Assembly: GCA_964405465.1 (NCBI GenBank) | Contig: CAYONZ010000031.1 | Span: forward strand, 1-39,453 | Direction of reading: 5' to 3' | DNA from: CAYONZ01 sp964405465 | GTDB lineage: Bacteria > Bdellovibrionota > Bdellovibrionia > Bdellovibrionales > JAMPXM01 | Length of the DNA stretch: 39,453 nucleotides | Shown here: positions 1 through 7,546 of the stretch, piece by piece | Layout: every line of letters begins with the position of its first letter | Numbering within the stretch: position 1 is the first letter of the stretch | Notes under the pieces: generated by a model | What the model was told of the DNA's origin: nothing | Databases searched by the model: none | Seen by the model: the letters and a program-made list of their open reading frames with translations, nothing else | Program-made: the position numbers and the translations under genes

Positions 1-1
1 A

Positions 2-637
2 GATCGTTGGCAGGCTGGATTTTCGTTTGGAGCCAATCAATACACTCAGTCTGGAACAACAGCGCCAATGGCTCATGGCGACCTCACAGCAACTTTGGGT
101 TTTGAAGCACTTCCCGAATACACCTTCTCAGCCCTTCAGCCTCATGTCTTTACCTTTGCAAGTGTCACCGCACCGACCGGACGATCGATATACGACGGAG
201 CTTACCAAGCGGAAGAGCTTCATGGTCGGGGTTTTTGGTCTACGGCACTTGGGGCCATCGCATTGAAGTCATGGTCCGAATGGGACGCGAGCTTCAGTTT
301 TTCATTGGCCAAAAGCTACGCACGAACAGATCAAACCACCCAACAAACCATTGACCCAGGCTTGAGCTTTACCACCAGTCTCGCTGGCGGCTGGAACACA
401 GACAACACGCGCACCGGCCTGGCTCTGAGTACAAGTTACGAGGACGCAATTAAAACTGAAACCGAAACCGGATCTCTCAAACGTGTCACAACGGCGACAG
501 CGAGTTTTGCCTATCTTTTTAAAAACGACTCGATGCTGGCTTTGAGCCTGAGTGAGCAGTCACTATTTGGCAGCCCACTCAATACCCCACTCAACACCAC
601 CCTTGCGCTGAGCTGGCAAAAACGCTGGCCGAGATGA
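2..637 (+). CDS. Outer-membrane beta-barrel protein, C-terminal part (5' end outside window)
   Basis: The frame is open from the first bases of the window, so the gene starts upstream; the ATG at 68 is internal. About 211 residues are visible. They alternate polar and hydrophobic residues in short strands separated by turns, as in an outer-membrane barrel. The segment around 160-200 has the pattern 'long strand, then APTG', which recalls the Phenol_MetA_deg type of putative transport barrels (family knowledge, not tested). No enzymatic motif is seen. The protein ends in a basic tail (KRWPR) and not in the usual terminal aromatic residue, which is slightly unusual for a BAM substrate. The next gene on the same strand starts 161 bases later. 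The barrel call is fair; the family is uncertain. Confidence 0.6.
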   Translation, partial: DRWQAGFSFGANQYTQSGTTAPMAHGDLTATLGFEALPEYTFSALQPHVFTFASVTAPTGRSIYDGAYQAEELHGRGFWSTALGAIALKSWSEWDASFSFSLAKSYARTDQTTQQTIDPGLSFTTSLAGGWNTDNTRTGLALSTSYEDAIKTETETGSLKRVTTATASFAYLFKNDSMLALSLSEQSLFGSPLNTPLNTTLALSWQKRWPR

Positions 638-798
638 TTGATCGAAGACGAATCAGTTTGATTTTTGTCTGATCTGATTTCTCTTGGAGCCGAGCTCTTG
701 CTGGTGAATTTTTTTCGTTTAGATCTAAGAAATAAAACCCAGGCTTCGCAAAGACTCTTTTCCCCGCTATAAGGTACCAAATTCAAAAAGGGGTTTTT

Positions 799-1572
799 AT
801 GCCAAGAATGTGCACGCCACTTAATCCGACGACACAAATTCAATCTGCGTATCCATCCCAATCTTCGCCTACAAGAAGACGTAACTTATCTTTTTCATCG
901 CTTGATTCTAAACCTTTTCTGTTGCCTCTACAGTGGCTTCATCAAGGACTGCAATTGATCACTTACAGAGTGGACAAAGCGCCACTGCTCTTGTTGGCAA
1001 GCCTATTTTTGTTTTCATGTGGGAAAACCAAACTGGTCGGTCAAGTCTTCACAGCAAATTCTGCGACGACCATTGATCTTAAATCGAGTGAAGGAGAAAT
1101 CAAACTAGTCAACGGGGCAAGGGTTGAAATCAATCTTGGATCCACAATGCCTTGGCAACCAGTGCAGCTCAAACTCAAATCAGATTTTGGCGACTTTAAA
1201 ACCGAAATCTCGAGTGTCAAACTTGAAGACGATAAAAGTTTTTTTCTGACCAAAGAGGTCTCTGGCCAAGCCTATGACATACATGGCTACCCAGCACAGT
1301 TTCTGGCAAAGGAATGGGATGAAGACGGTGTCGATAACTGTGTTTTGCCTGGAGATTGCGGAGGATATGTCATCGCTGTCAACCCTTACGGTCAGACAGG
1401 TTACGTTTGGCAAAGCCGCGTTTGTGCAGGTAAACAAAATGTGGTTTGGCACCGCAAACTCACCATCTCAGGCTATCGAGTGGATTTTGGCAAGGCCGGA
1501 TATTTTTTGGCTGATCCAAAACAAAACATTGATGATCAAGTGAAACAAATCAAAAGCCAATGCTCACGCTAA
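799..1572 (+). CDS. Putative lipoprotein of unknown function
   Basis: No family is recognised. The ATG at 799 has a strong Shine-Dalgarno (AAGGGG, 5 bases away). However, it puts about 70 residues of polar, Ser/Pro/Arg-rich sequence in front of a textbook lipoprotein signal (hydrophobic LLLLASLFLF then Ser-Cys-Gly, Cys near residue 74). A TTG at 955, preceded by AAGGA, or a GTG at 970 would give a normal short lipoprotein signal, so the true start may be one of these. The mature part is beta-rich and has four further cysteines (in the NCVLPGDCGG segment, in VCAG, and near the C-terminus). It is therefore probably periplasmic or outer-membrane anchored with disulfides. It converges with the LolC/E-like gene across an array of small hairpins. 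Confidence 0.6.
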   Translation: MPRMCTPLNPTTQIQSAYPSQSSPTRRRNLSFSSLDSKPFLLPLQWLHQGLQLITYRVDKAPLLLLASLFLFSCGKTKLVGQVFTANSATTIDLKSSEGEIKLVNGARVEINLGSTMPWQPVQLKLKSDFGDFKTEISSVKLEDDKSFFLTKEVSGQAYDIHGYPAQFLAKEWDEDGVDNCVLPGDCGGYVIAVNPYGQTGYVWQSRVCAGKQNVVWHRKLTISGYRVDFGKAGYFLADPKQNIDDQVKQIKSQCSR

Positions 1573-1589
1573 ATAAGTGATCTAATTTG

Positions 1590-1757
1590 GGGACTCTCAC
1601 GTGAGACTCATCGCCCACCTCTGGTGAAATTCATTGGTGTCGCCCGATTGGTATCACCCTCGGTGACACTCTTTGCTGACACTCATTTGCCACCTTTGGT
1701 GGCCCTCGATGGTTACCCTTGGAGACACTCATTAATCACCTTTGGTGATATTCATTG
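1590..1757. repeat. Array of short imperfect hairpin units between convergent genes
   Basis: Between the two convergent stop codons lies a run of small inverted repeats. They include CTCACGTGAG near 1600, CACC-tct-GGTG at 1616-1626, TCACC-ctc-GGTGA at 1654-1666, GCCACC-ttt-GGTGGC at 1689-1703, a weaker ACC-ctt-GG at 1715-1722, and ATCACC-ttt-GGTGAT at 1735-1749. The units are joined by similar linkers (ACACTCATT or ATTCATT). The last three centres are 23 bases apart, and the earlier ones 36-39 apart. Several stems show paired changes (TCACC/GGTGA, GCCACC/GGTGGC), which suggests that the fold is kept. The role is unknown: bidirectional termination, a protein-binding array, or a small RNA are all possible. 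Confidence 0.6.
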
Positions 1758-1767
1758 ATCGCGAGAT

Positions 1768-3015
1768 TTACTTCCCGCGAAGCGCCTCGGAAGGACTCAT
1801 GTCGGTGTAGTATTTTGCCGGCACCCAAGCACTTAGAAATGCCAATACTCCTGCAAAAAACAAAACCATCATAAGAAACAACGGATCAACGCGAGCTGGA
1901 ATCGTTCGGTCATAATAGATCGCAGGCAATAAAGGGATAGGATAATGGCTCACGATAAGGGCCAACACCACGCCGAGTACCAAACCTGTCACAACACCTA
2001 TCGATGCCAAGAAGGCACCAAATTGGGCGAAGAGTATTCGAGTTCTTCGCGGTGACAGGCCTAGTGCCATGAGTAAGCCTATGTCCTTTCGCTTTTGTGT
2101 CAGCAAGAGAACCAAAACAGTCACAATACACAAACCCGAAATCAAAGCCGTCAAGCTTAAGAATGAAGCCATCGAAATTTTCTCAAGTTTCAAAGCATAG
2201 AACAATGACGAATTGCGATCAATCCAGCTTGAAACCACTCCTCCACGTTTTTCAATGGCAAGCTTTAAGTCTTTAAAGTTTTCGGGATCTGCCAACCAAA
2301 TCTCAATACCCACCTCACGGCTCAGCGGATTTCCCAAATGCGGAAGCCCTGCCTTGCGATCGTAGAACACCACTTTGGCATCAACATCAGCCACGTTGGT
2401 CATAATCTTTCTTCGCACATAAAGTTGCTCAAGAGGAGGAGCCTCACCTTTCGGCAAAAGCAAAACCTCGGGGGCCATGCCCACGATTTTATCACCTTCA
2501 AATACTCCAAGCGAATAAGCCAAATCACGGCCCATTAAAATTTCACCGGGCTTCAGTTGCATTTTTTTAAACTCTTGATCCACCTCAATATGACTAAGGC
2601 CTTGATTCCGCCCTGTCAGCCGCTGGCTATCGATTAAAATCTTTTGCAGAACATGAGACTCCACCCCACGAGCAATGGCTCCGCCAAAGAGCCCTTCATT
2701 TGTGCGCAAAATAACTTCTTGGGTTTCAAAAACTTCTGCACGCAGCGAAGAGTCTTGTTTAAGCCACGAAAACAACGAAGAGGCTTCGACATCGTTCGAA
2801 GTCTTTGCTTCGGGCAAAATCACTTGCAAATGCGGTTCGGCGGCTAAAAGCCGTTGCTTAACGGAATCATTTAAACCATTCATGACACTCAAAACGAAAA
2901 CCAAGGCCATAACACCTGTCGCGACGCCAAGAATACAAATCCATGCCACGGTTCGAATAACTGCACCGCTTCGTTTTGAGAGAAGATAATTTCGCACCAA
3001 ATCCATTGCCATCAT
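1768..3015 (-). CDS. LolC/LolE-type lipoprotein-releasing ABC permease (FtsX fold)
   Basis: This is an inner-membrane permease of the LolCDE family, which extracts lipoproteins from the inner membrane for delivery to the outer membrane. The protein has 415 residues, normal for LolC/E. A first membrane segment (about 22-45) is followed by the conserved 'VLSVMNGL..S...RLL...PH' motif (about 41-62). A periplasmic domain comes next, then three C-terminal segments (about 280-305, 330-355, 375-400) with the FtsX-like 'RKDIGLLMALGLSPRRTRILFAQ' type loop, of which the key residues are KxDIGLLxALG. The start has three closely placed ATGs and no good Shine-Dalgarno. No LolD ATPase is adjacent. The gene is 186 bases downstream of an MCE-type lipid transporter operon on the same strand and may be its last gene. 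Confidence 0.85.
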   Translation of the reverse strand: MMAMDLVRNYLLSKRSGAVIRTVAWICILGVATGVMALVFVLSVMNGLNDSVKQRLLAAEPHLQVILPEAKTSNDVEASSLFSWLKQDSSLRAEVFETQEVILRTNEGLFGGAIARGVESHVLQKILIDSQRLTGRNQGLSHIEVDQEFKKMQLKPGEILMGRDLAYSLGVFEGDKIVGMAPEVLLLPKGEAPPLEQLYVRRKIMTNVADVDAKVVFYDRKAGLPHLGNPLSREVGIEIWLADPENFKDLKLAIEKRGGVVSSWIDRNSSLFYALKLEKISMASFLSLTALISGLCIVTVLVLLLTQKRKDIGLLMALGLSPRRTRILFAQFGAFLASIGVVTGLVLGVVLALIVSHYPIPLLPAIYYDRTIPARVDPLFLMMVLFFAGVLAFLSAWVPAKYYTDMSPSEALRGK

Positions 3016-3201
3016 AATGGCTGTAGTATGACAACGTTCAGCTACATGGTCACTGGTTTTTTAGCGGAAACTTCAGACTCAAATCAGCAGATCAAATTAT
3101 TTGATCAACACGGCTGTTTGCTGTGGTTTAATTTGGAGAGATTCAGATCTGCCACGGGCTCAATTTCAATTGGCCAGCGCTTTGATGGTGATGCAAATGC
3201 C

Positions 3202-3762
3202 TCAATCTCCAGAAAACCATTTACGCACACGGCCCCAAAATGAAGGGCGCCTTATGTCCTGAATGGTGTGCCCATAGCGCTTGATAATTTCAGCATCAGA
3301 AAGATGATGGAGTCGCGTATTGCTTTCAAGAAAATTAGCCAAGGCTGAACGCTCTTCGGTGAGTAAAGCCACAGCATGGCCGAGAAGACTCACCGCACGC
3401 GCGACCGCATTTTTTTCTGTTTCTGTATCAAAACGAACAAGCTCGGCTATTTCGGCTTTGCTGTCGCCCGAAGCAGCCTTGAGTTCTTCTTCAACGATGC
3501 AACCTGTCTTTGTTCCATCAAGCAAATTCCACTCCACCACTTGGCCAATAAAATTCACCTGAAACTTAACCACATTTTGCGATTCATCACTCCAAATGAA
3601 GAGATCAACATCATAAGGAGAATGATACCATCGACTGACAATTTGCGATGGACCAGATTCGATCACGTCAATGCCCACCTCTCGAAGACTTCGACCCATC
3701 TCCTCTGAGTTGAAAAACAACGGAATCTTTCTTTCATTTTCGAAACTTGTTTTTCGATTCAT
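3202..3762 (-). CDS. Unknown protein coupled to the MCE lipid-transport genes
   Basis: 186 residues, no signal peptide and no membrane segment; no family recognised. The first half looks like a mixed alpha/beta domain (SQIVSRWYHSPYDVDLFIW, KFQVNFIGQVVEW). The second half is helical, with many acidic and basic residues. The C-terminus (FWGRVRKWFSGD) is amphipathic and basic and could touch the membrane. The ATG overlaps the stop of the MCE gene by four bases (ATGA), the third such overlap in a row in this operon, so it is probably translated together with the transporter and serves it. It could be a cytoplasmic accessory subunit taking the place of a missing MlaB; that is inference only. Confidence 0.75.
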   Translation of the reverse strand: MNRKTSFENERKIPLFFNSEEMGRSLREVGIDVIESGPSQIVSRWYHSPYDVDLFIWSDESQNVVKFQVNFIGQVVEWNLLDGTKTGCIVEEELKAASGDSKAEIAELVRFDTETEKNAVARAVSLLGHAVALLTEERSALANFLESNTRLHHLSDAEIIKRYGHTIQDIRRPSFWGRVRKWFSGD

Positions 3763-4784
3763 GGTCTCTTGCTCTCAGCCTTTGTCGCATCAGATTTTTC
3801 ATTTTCACTTGCCGGACGCCGTTCATTTTTTTCAGACTTTTTCGCCTGCTGCAGTTCTTCATCGCGAACATCTTGAACGTTACCACGTAAGATAAATGAT
3901 TTTTGTAGAGCTTTAAGCGTTACCACAGTCTCATCCAAAGCCTCGATCGCGCGCCGACTTGCTCTCGGAAATTCAGGAGCAAGCTCCTGCATGGCCGGCA
4001 AAAGCTTTTGGGTTTCTTCGGTTAAAACAGCCACATTGTGCGCGATCTTGGCTAGGTCGCGCGCCACACTTGGTGCTTGTTCACTGATGGTCGGCAAATG
4101 CCGATTGAGTTCATTGGTCAGCGCCACAAGATTATCGAGCGCAGTGGTCACCTGTTGTTTCTTGTTGATCGCTGTGAGCAGAGAGGTTGTCTCTTTTGCC
4201 ATCGAGTTCATATTGTGAGTGAGTGGGTGCAATTCATCGAACATCTTCACAAAAGCTTGCATGCGTTTGGGATCAGTAAATGAATTTGCCACCTCTTTGA
4301 GATTGTCTGACATCTTTGACAACGCGGCTAAATATCCGCCCACTTTTCGCCCATTGAGCATATCCATGATATCAGGAGTATCCTCACTTTGAATCACGGC
4401 TCCCTCGGCCACTGTCGGTGACGACTCTGTACCAACTGAAATATCGAGAACTTTTTCTCCAATGACAAAAGGCCGCATCACCCGAACTAAACTGTCTTGC
4501 CGAATTCGGTTATGAAACTTTTCACTCACCATAAACTGCACGCGTATTTCGTTGTTTGATTTCAATTCAACATTCTCAACACTTCCCGCGCGAAGCCCCG
4601 CCATCTGTACTGACGTTCCAATATGCAAACCATCGGCTGACGAGAAAGTGGCCTCTAACATAATCTTGGGTTCAAGCCATCCACGCTTGACTGCCACACC
4701 CACGGTTGCAGCTAGGCCACCACCAATTGCTGTTAAGACAAACAAGCCCGCAACTCGTTCAAATTTATTGAATTTGATCTTCAC
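3759..4784 (-). CDS. MlaD-like MCE-domain protein
   Basis: Periplasmic lipid-binding ring subunit of an Mla-type transporter. One N-terminal membrane anchor (about 11-32) is followed by one MCE domain (about 38-117) containing the typical 'G...GT.V...G...G.V' pattern (ADGLHIGTSVQMAGLRAGSV). A long helical region (about 150-300) follows with heptad-like hydrophobics, then a highly charged Lys/Glu-rich tail. With 341 residues it is longer than E. coli MlaD (183) and closer to the long-helix MCE proteins that build a needle or tunnel; that comparison is from family knowledge. It overlaps both neighbours by four bases. Position after a MlaE permease and an ATPase fixes the role as the substrate-binding subunit. 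Confidence 0.88.
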   Translation of the reverse strand: MKIKFNKFERVAGLFVLTAIGGGLAATVGVAVKRGWLEPKIMLEATFSSADGLHIGTSVQMAGLRAGSVENVELKSNNEIRVQFMVSEKFHNRIRQDSLVRVMRPFVIGEKVLDISVGTESSPTVAEGAVIQSEDTPDIMDMLNGRKVGGYLAALSKMSDNLKEVANSFTDPKRMQAFVKMFDELHPLTHNMNSMAKETTSLLTAINKKQQVTTALDNLVALTNELNRHLPTISEQAPSVARDLAKIAHNVAVLTEETQKLLPAMQELAPEFPRASRRAIEALDETVVTLKALQKSFILRGNVQDVRDEELQQAKKSEKNERRPASENEKSDATKAESKRP

Positions 4785-5515
4785 AGGTTCTCCACCTTTG
4801 CAAAATGAGTTAAGTTTTGATCTGAGTTCAAACTCGAAATGTTTTGAGTCAGAAGGTTTTGATTTTCAATTCGTACTCGAGCATAAGTGAGAGAAGCCAA
4901 CGGCGCTTCATCAGATGTCGTCAGGAACACATGTTTCAAACCATGTCGTTCTCGGTGCTCGCTGATCAAACGAACCAACTGCGTACAATTCTCACGACTA
5001 AGTCCAACAAAGGGATCATCCAAAAAAACTGCTTCTGGATTCATGACAAACGCTCGTAAAACCACACAAGCCTTACGCATGCCTCCTGACACAGCGGCAG
5101 GCCTTTGATCCTTTTTGTTCAGAATTCCAAAACGTGACATCAAATCACTCACTCGCGCTTCAGCCTCATCTATGGTGATTTCATTGTGATAAAGCAGCGG
5201 TAAAATCAAATTATCCCAAAGAGTGCGATTGGCCATGAGTCCTGCATAATCAAAGGTGTACCCCATGCGTTTTCGCAATGGTAAAAATTCTTCGAAACTC
5301 ATATCGGTGATATCAAGATCATTGATTTTAACTTGCCCCTCTTGCGGCAAGATCAAAGCTGCAAGCAATTTCAAAATCGTACTCTTACCCTCACCCGTGG
5401 CCCCATCGAGTAAAACATTTTGATTCGCAGGAAACACAAACGTACTTTTTGTCAAAATCGGATAAACACCTTCAAACGAAAAACTTAAGTTTTGAAAAGA
5501 AAACTGATCAATCAT
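4781..5515 (-). CDS. MlaF-like ABC ATPase with altered catalytic motifs
   Basis: Cytoplasmic ATPase of the MCE transporter, 244 residues. Walker A is intact (GATGEGKST, 38-46) and the signature is VSGGM (142-146, usually LSGGQ/M). Three key positions differ from the family norm. The Q-loop residue is Asp (F88-D89-Y90) where Gln is expected. The Walker B catalytic Glu is Asp (FLDDP, D166-D167). The H-loop His is Ser (TTSDE, S201). Overall alignment to MlaF is otherwise straightforward, including PFVG after Walker B. It may hydrolyse ATP slowly or work by another mechanism. The stop of the MlaE gene and this start overlap (ATGA), as do this stop and the MCE start. Confidence 0.87.
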   Translation of the reverse strand: MIDQFSFQNLSFSFEGVYPILTKSTFVFPANQNVLLDGATGEGKSTILKLLAALILPQEGQVKINDLDITDMSFEEFLPLRKRMGYTFDYAGLMANRTLWDNLILPLLYHNEITIDEAEARVSDLMSRFGILNKKDQRPAAVSGGMRKACVVLRAFVMNPEAVFLDDPFVGLSRENCTQLVRLISEHRERHGLKHVFLTTSDEAPLASLTYARVRIENQNLLTQNISSLNSDQNLTHFAKVENL

Positions 5516-6345
5516 ATCAATCCCAACTGCATCAATTGATTGAGATAAAACAAGGTCGTCACAATCATATTAAACACGGTCACATAAATGATGCTGTTCA
5601 CTACGGCCATAGTCGTCACCTGTGGAACTTCGTGTGCGCTACTTTGCACGAGCATGCCCTGATAGCAAGACACCACAAAAATAATCATGCCGCTAAAACC
5701 GTTTTTTAAAAGAAACAGTCCCACATCTTCGAGAGTCAAAGCCTGAGCCAAAGAATCAGTGTAAAAGGTGAACGAAATTTCATGCAGAAATCTTGTCACC
5801 ATGAAGCCACCTAAAACCGAAATGACATTGAAATAAAATGCCAAACATAAAACGCTAATCACTCCACCAACGATACGTGGAAAAACAATATAACTGAGCG
5901 GATTGATTCCCATCGCCTCAAGAGCTTCAATTTCACGATTGGCTCGCATGTTTCCGATTTCGCTCGCCACCGCAGTACCTGACCTTGCGATCACGACGAG
6001 GGCTGTGATCAACGGCCCTAGTTCACGAAGAATAATCACGATCATCAAATTTCCCACCATGCCCGCATTGCCGATCAACGAAAGCTGGGCACTTGATTGT
6101 AGAATGACGATTCCACCAGAGGCTAAAGCCAAAACTGAAATCAGCGGCATAGCTTGCCAACCCGTAAAATAAATTTGTGCCGACACCACACTAAATACCG
6201 TGCGCAGTCCCTGCGCTTGATCGAAAATCGCCGCACGTATCGATAAATACACCATCATCAGCACACTTGCCGTGTACTCAAGGCCACTCAGCGCACGGCG
6301 CCCCACAGAATCCACATGTCCGAAAAGAAATCGTACCATCACCAT
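5512..6345 (-). CDS. MlaE-like permease of an MCE lipid transporter
   Basis: Inner-membrane permease for phospholipid (or related lipid) transfer between membranes. 277 residues with about five to six hydrophobic segments and the conserved MlaE block around 107-147 (RELGPLITALVVIARSG followed by EIGNMRANREIEALEAMGI; key residues ELGP, ARSG, E-x-EALEAMG). First gene of a tightly coupled run: permease, ATPase, MCE protein and an unknown partner overlap by four bases each. The reading frame starts ATG-GTG-ATG just after AGGGG, so the exact start may be residue 1 or 3. No MlaB (STAS) or MlaC gene is visible nearby. Confidence 0.88.
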   Translation of the reverse strand: MVMVRFLFGHVDSVGRRALSGLEYTASVLMMVYLSIRAAIFDQAQGLRTVFSVVSAQIYFTGWQAMPLISVLALASGGIVILQSSAQLSLIGNAGMVGNLMIVIILRELGPLITALVVIARSGTAVASEIGNMRANREIEALEAMGINPLSYIVFPRIVGGVISVLCLAFYFNVISVLGGFMVTRFLHEISFTFYTDSLAQALTLEDVGLFLLKNGFSGMIIFVVSCYQGMLVQSSAHEVPQVTTMAVVNSIIYVTVFNMIVTTLFYLNQLMQLGLI

Positions 6346-6601
6346 GTCACCCCTATCGGTCAGGTGTATACACGAATAGAGATCTGGATTGCATTTTCTA
6401 AAAAAGAAAACCGCACTTGAAAAAAATAAAAGCCATTCCTTGGTCGATTGTGTATTGCCAATGGGCTAGCAGGAAAAACTCCAGACATGGGCACGAGTAA
6501 AAATAGGGACCGGAACCATTGCAATGGCAAGGTCGAGAGTCTAGCGTAAATTCAGCGCATACTTCGGACCAAGGCCAAGAATGCGATTCAAAAAATGGAA
6601 A

Positions 6602-7156
6602 TCAATAGGCCCAAAGACGATAGAACATTGATTTAAATGTCTCGATTGCAACTTCCCACCAACCAGCCTCGCTACTTGTAAGAGGAGTGGCGCGTGGATA
6701 AATCGAAATCACACTCGAAAGATCAGCGCGAAATGTTCGGTAAGCCCGACTCATGTGCAGTCTTGACGTCACTAAGATCAAATCACGACAATGCAAGACC
6801 TCGACCAAACCTGCCGTCTGTTGAGCATTGCCAAATGTCGTTTGCGAATACTTTTCGAGTACAATGTCCTCTGAATTGACGTTCCCATAAAATGGCAGAA
6901 GCGGAAAAATATCTCGAAGTTCAGCCGAAGGATGCACTCCCATGATCATTAATTTCTGCACATTTTTTCTTGCCAAAAGATCGAGTCCCTCACGCAGGCG
7001 ATTGGCACCGCCCGTGAGAACCACAGCACAGTCCGCACGTTGATCTTGCTTCCACGAGCTCACATCAGTGGCGAGCACTTCACGCAGTTCACCAACAAAG
7101 AGAACGACAAAACCAAGTGCGAAAAAGATCGAAAAAAAAATCAATGCTCGCTTCAA
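6602..7156 (-). CDS. YdcF/SanA-like DUF218 membrane-anchored protein
   Basis: 184 residues. One N-terminal membrane segment (about 4-24), then a DUF218 domain: the entry strand 'ADCAVVLTGGANRLREGLDLL', 'KLMIMGV', the acidic-rich 'SEDIVLEKYSQTTFGNA' loop, and 'LILVTSRLHMSRA' (key residues GG, R-x-x-x-G, T-x-x-N, S-x-x-H-M-x-R). Family members such as SanA and ElyC influence envelope integrity and peptidoglycan or lipid-carrier steps in enterobacteria; the chemistry is not settled. The ATG overlaps the RidA stop by four bases, so it is the last gene of the long gliding operon or at least of its RidA end. No clear terminator follows. Confidence 0.8.
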   Translation of the reverse strand: MKRALIFFSIFFALGFVVLFVGELREVLATDVSSWKQDQRADCAVVLTGGANRLREGLDLLARKNVQKLMIMGVHPSAELRDIFPLLPFYGNVNSEDIVLEKYSQTTFGNAQQTAGLVEVLHCRDLILVTSRLHMSRAYRTFRADLSSVISIYPRATPLTSSEAGWWEVAIETFKSMFYRLWAY

Positions 7157-7533
7157 GGCTTAATCGCCAACACTTCGATTTCAACCTGCACGCCCTTAGG
7201 CAATCCTGCAACGGCAATAGTTGAGCGAGCGGGCGGGTTTGCGGTAAAAAATTTGCCATACACCTCATTGACCGCAGCAAAATCACCCATATTGGTCAAA
7301 AAAATGGTCGTCTTCACGATGTGCTCGTAACTCATCTGTGCCTCAGCCAATACCGCTCCGATGTTTTTCATCACCAATTGAGCCTGCTCAGAGACCGAGC
7401 CCAACATCACTTGGTTGGTTGCAGGGTCAATGGCGATTTGCCCTGAACAATATAAAGTCGAACCGACCTGCACGGCCTGCGAGTAGGGTCCCACCGGTGC
7501 GGGAGCTTTGCTTGTCAAAATAACTTTTTTCAT
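7153..7533 (-). CDS. ridA: RidA family reactive-imine deaminase
   Basis: 126 residues, the standard RidA/YjgF length, covering the whole fold. RidA hydrolyses reactive enamine/imine intermediates made by PLP enzymes such as threonine dehydratase. Visible hallmarks are 'APAPVGPYSQAV', 'CSGQI..DP', the substrate-binding Arg in 'PARSTIAV' (R about 104) and the Glu in 'VEIEVLA' (about 119). It starts 13 bases after the stop of the VWA lipoprotein and its stop overlaps the DUF218 start, so it appears to be carried on the gliding-motor transcript although its known job is metabolic housekeeping. Confidence 0.92.
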   Translation of the reverse strand: MKKVILTSKAPAPVGPYSQAVQVGSTLYCSGQIAIDPATNQVMLGSVSEQAQLVMKNIGAVLAEAQMSYEHIVKTTIFLTNMGDFAAVNEVYGKFFTANPPARSTIAVAGLPKGVQVEIEVLAIKP

Positions 7534-7546
7534 AAATAACCTCTGT

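Noticed and set aside
3028..3243. 71-codon plus-strand frame between the LolC/E-like gene and the unknown gene
   Set aside because: No ribosome site, overlaps the end of the minus-strand gene and has no protein-like features; the gap is more likely operon spacer.
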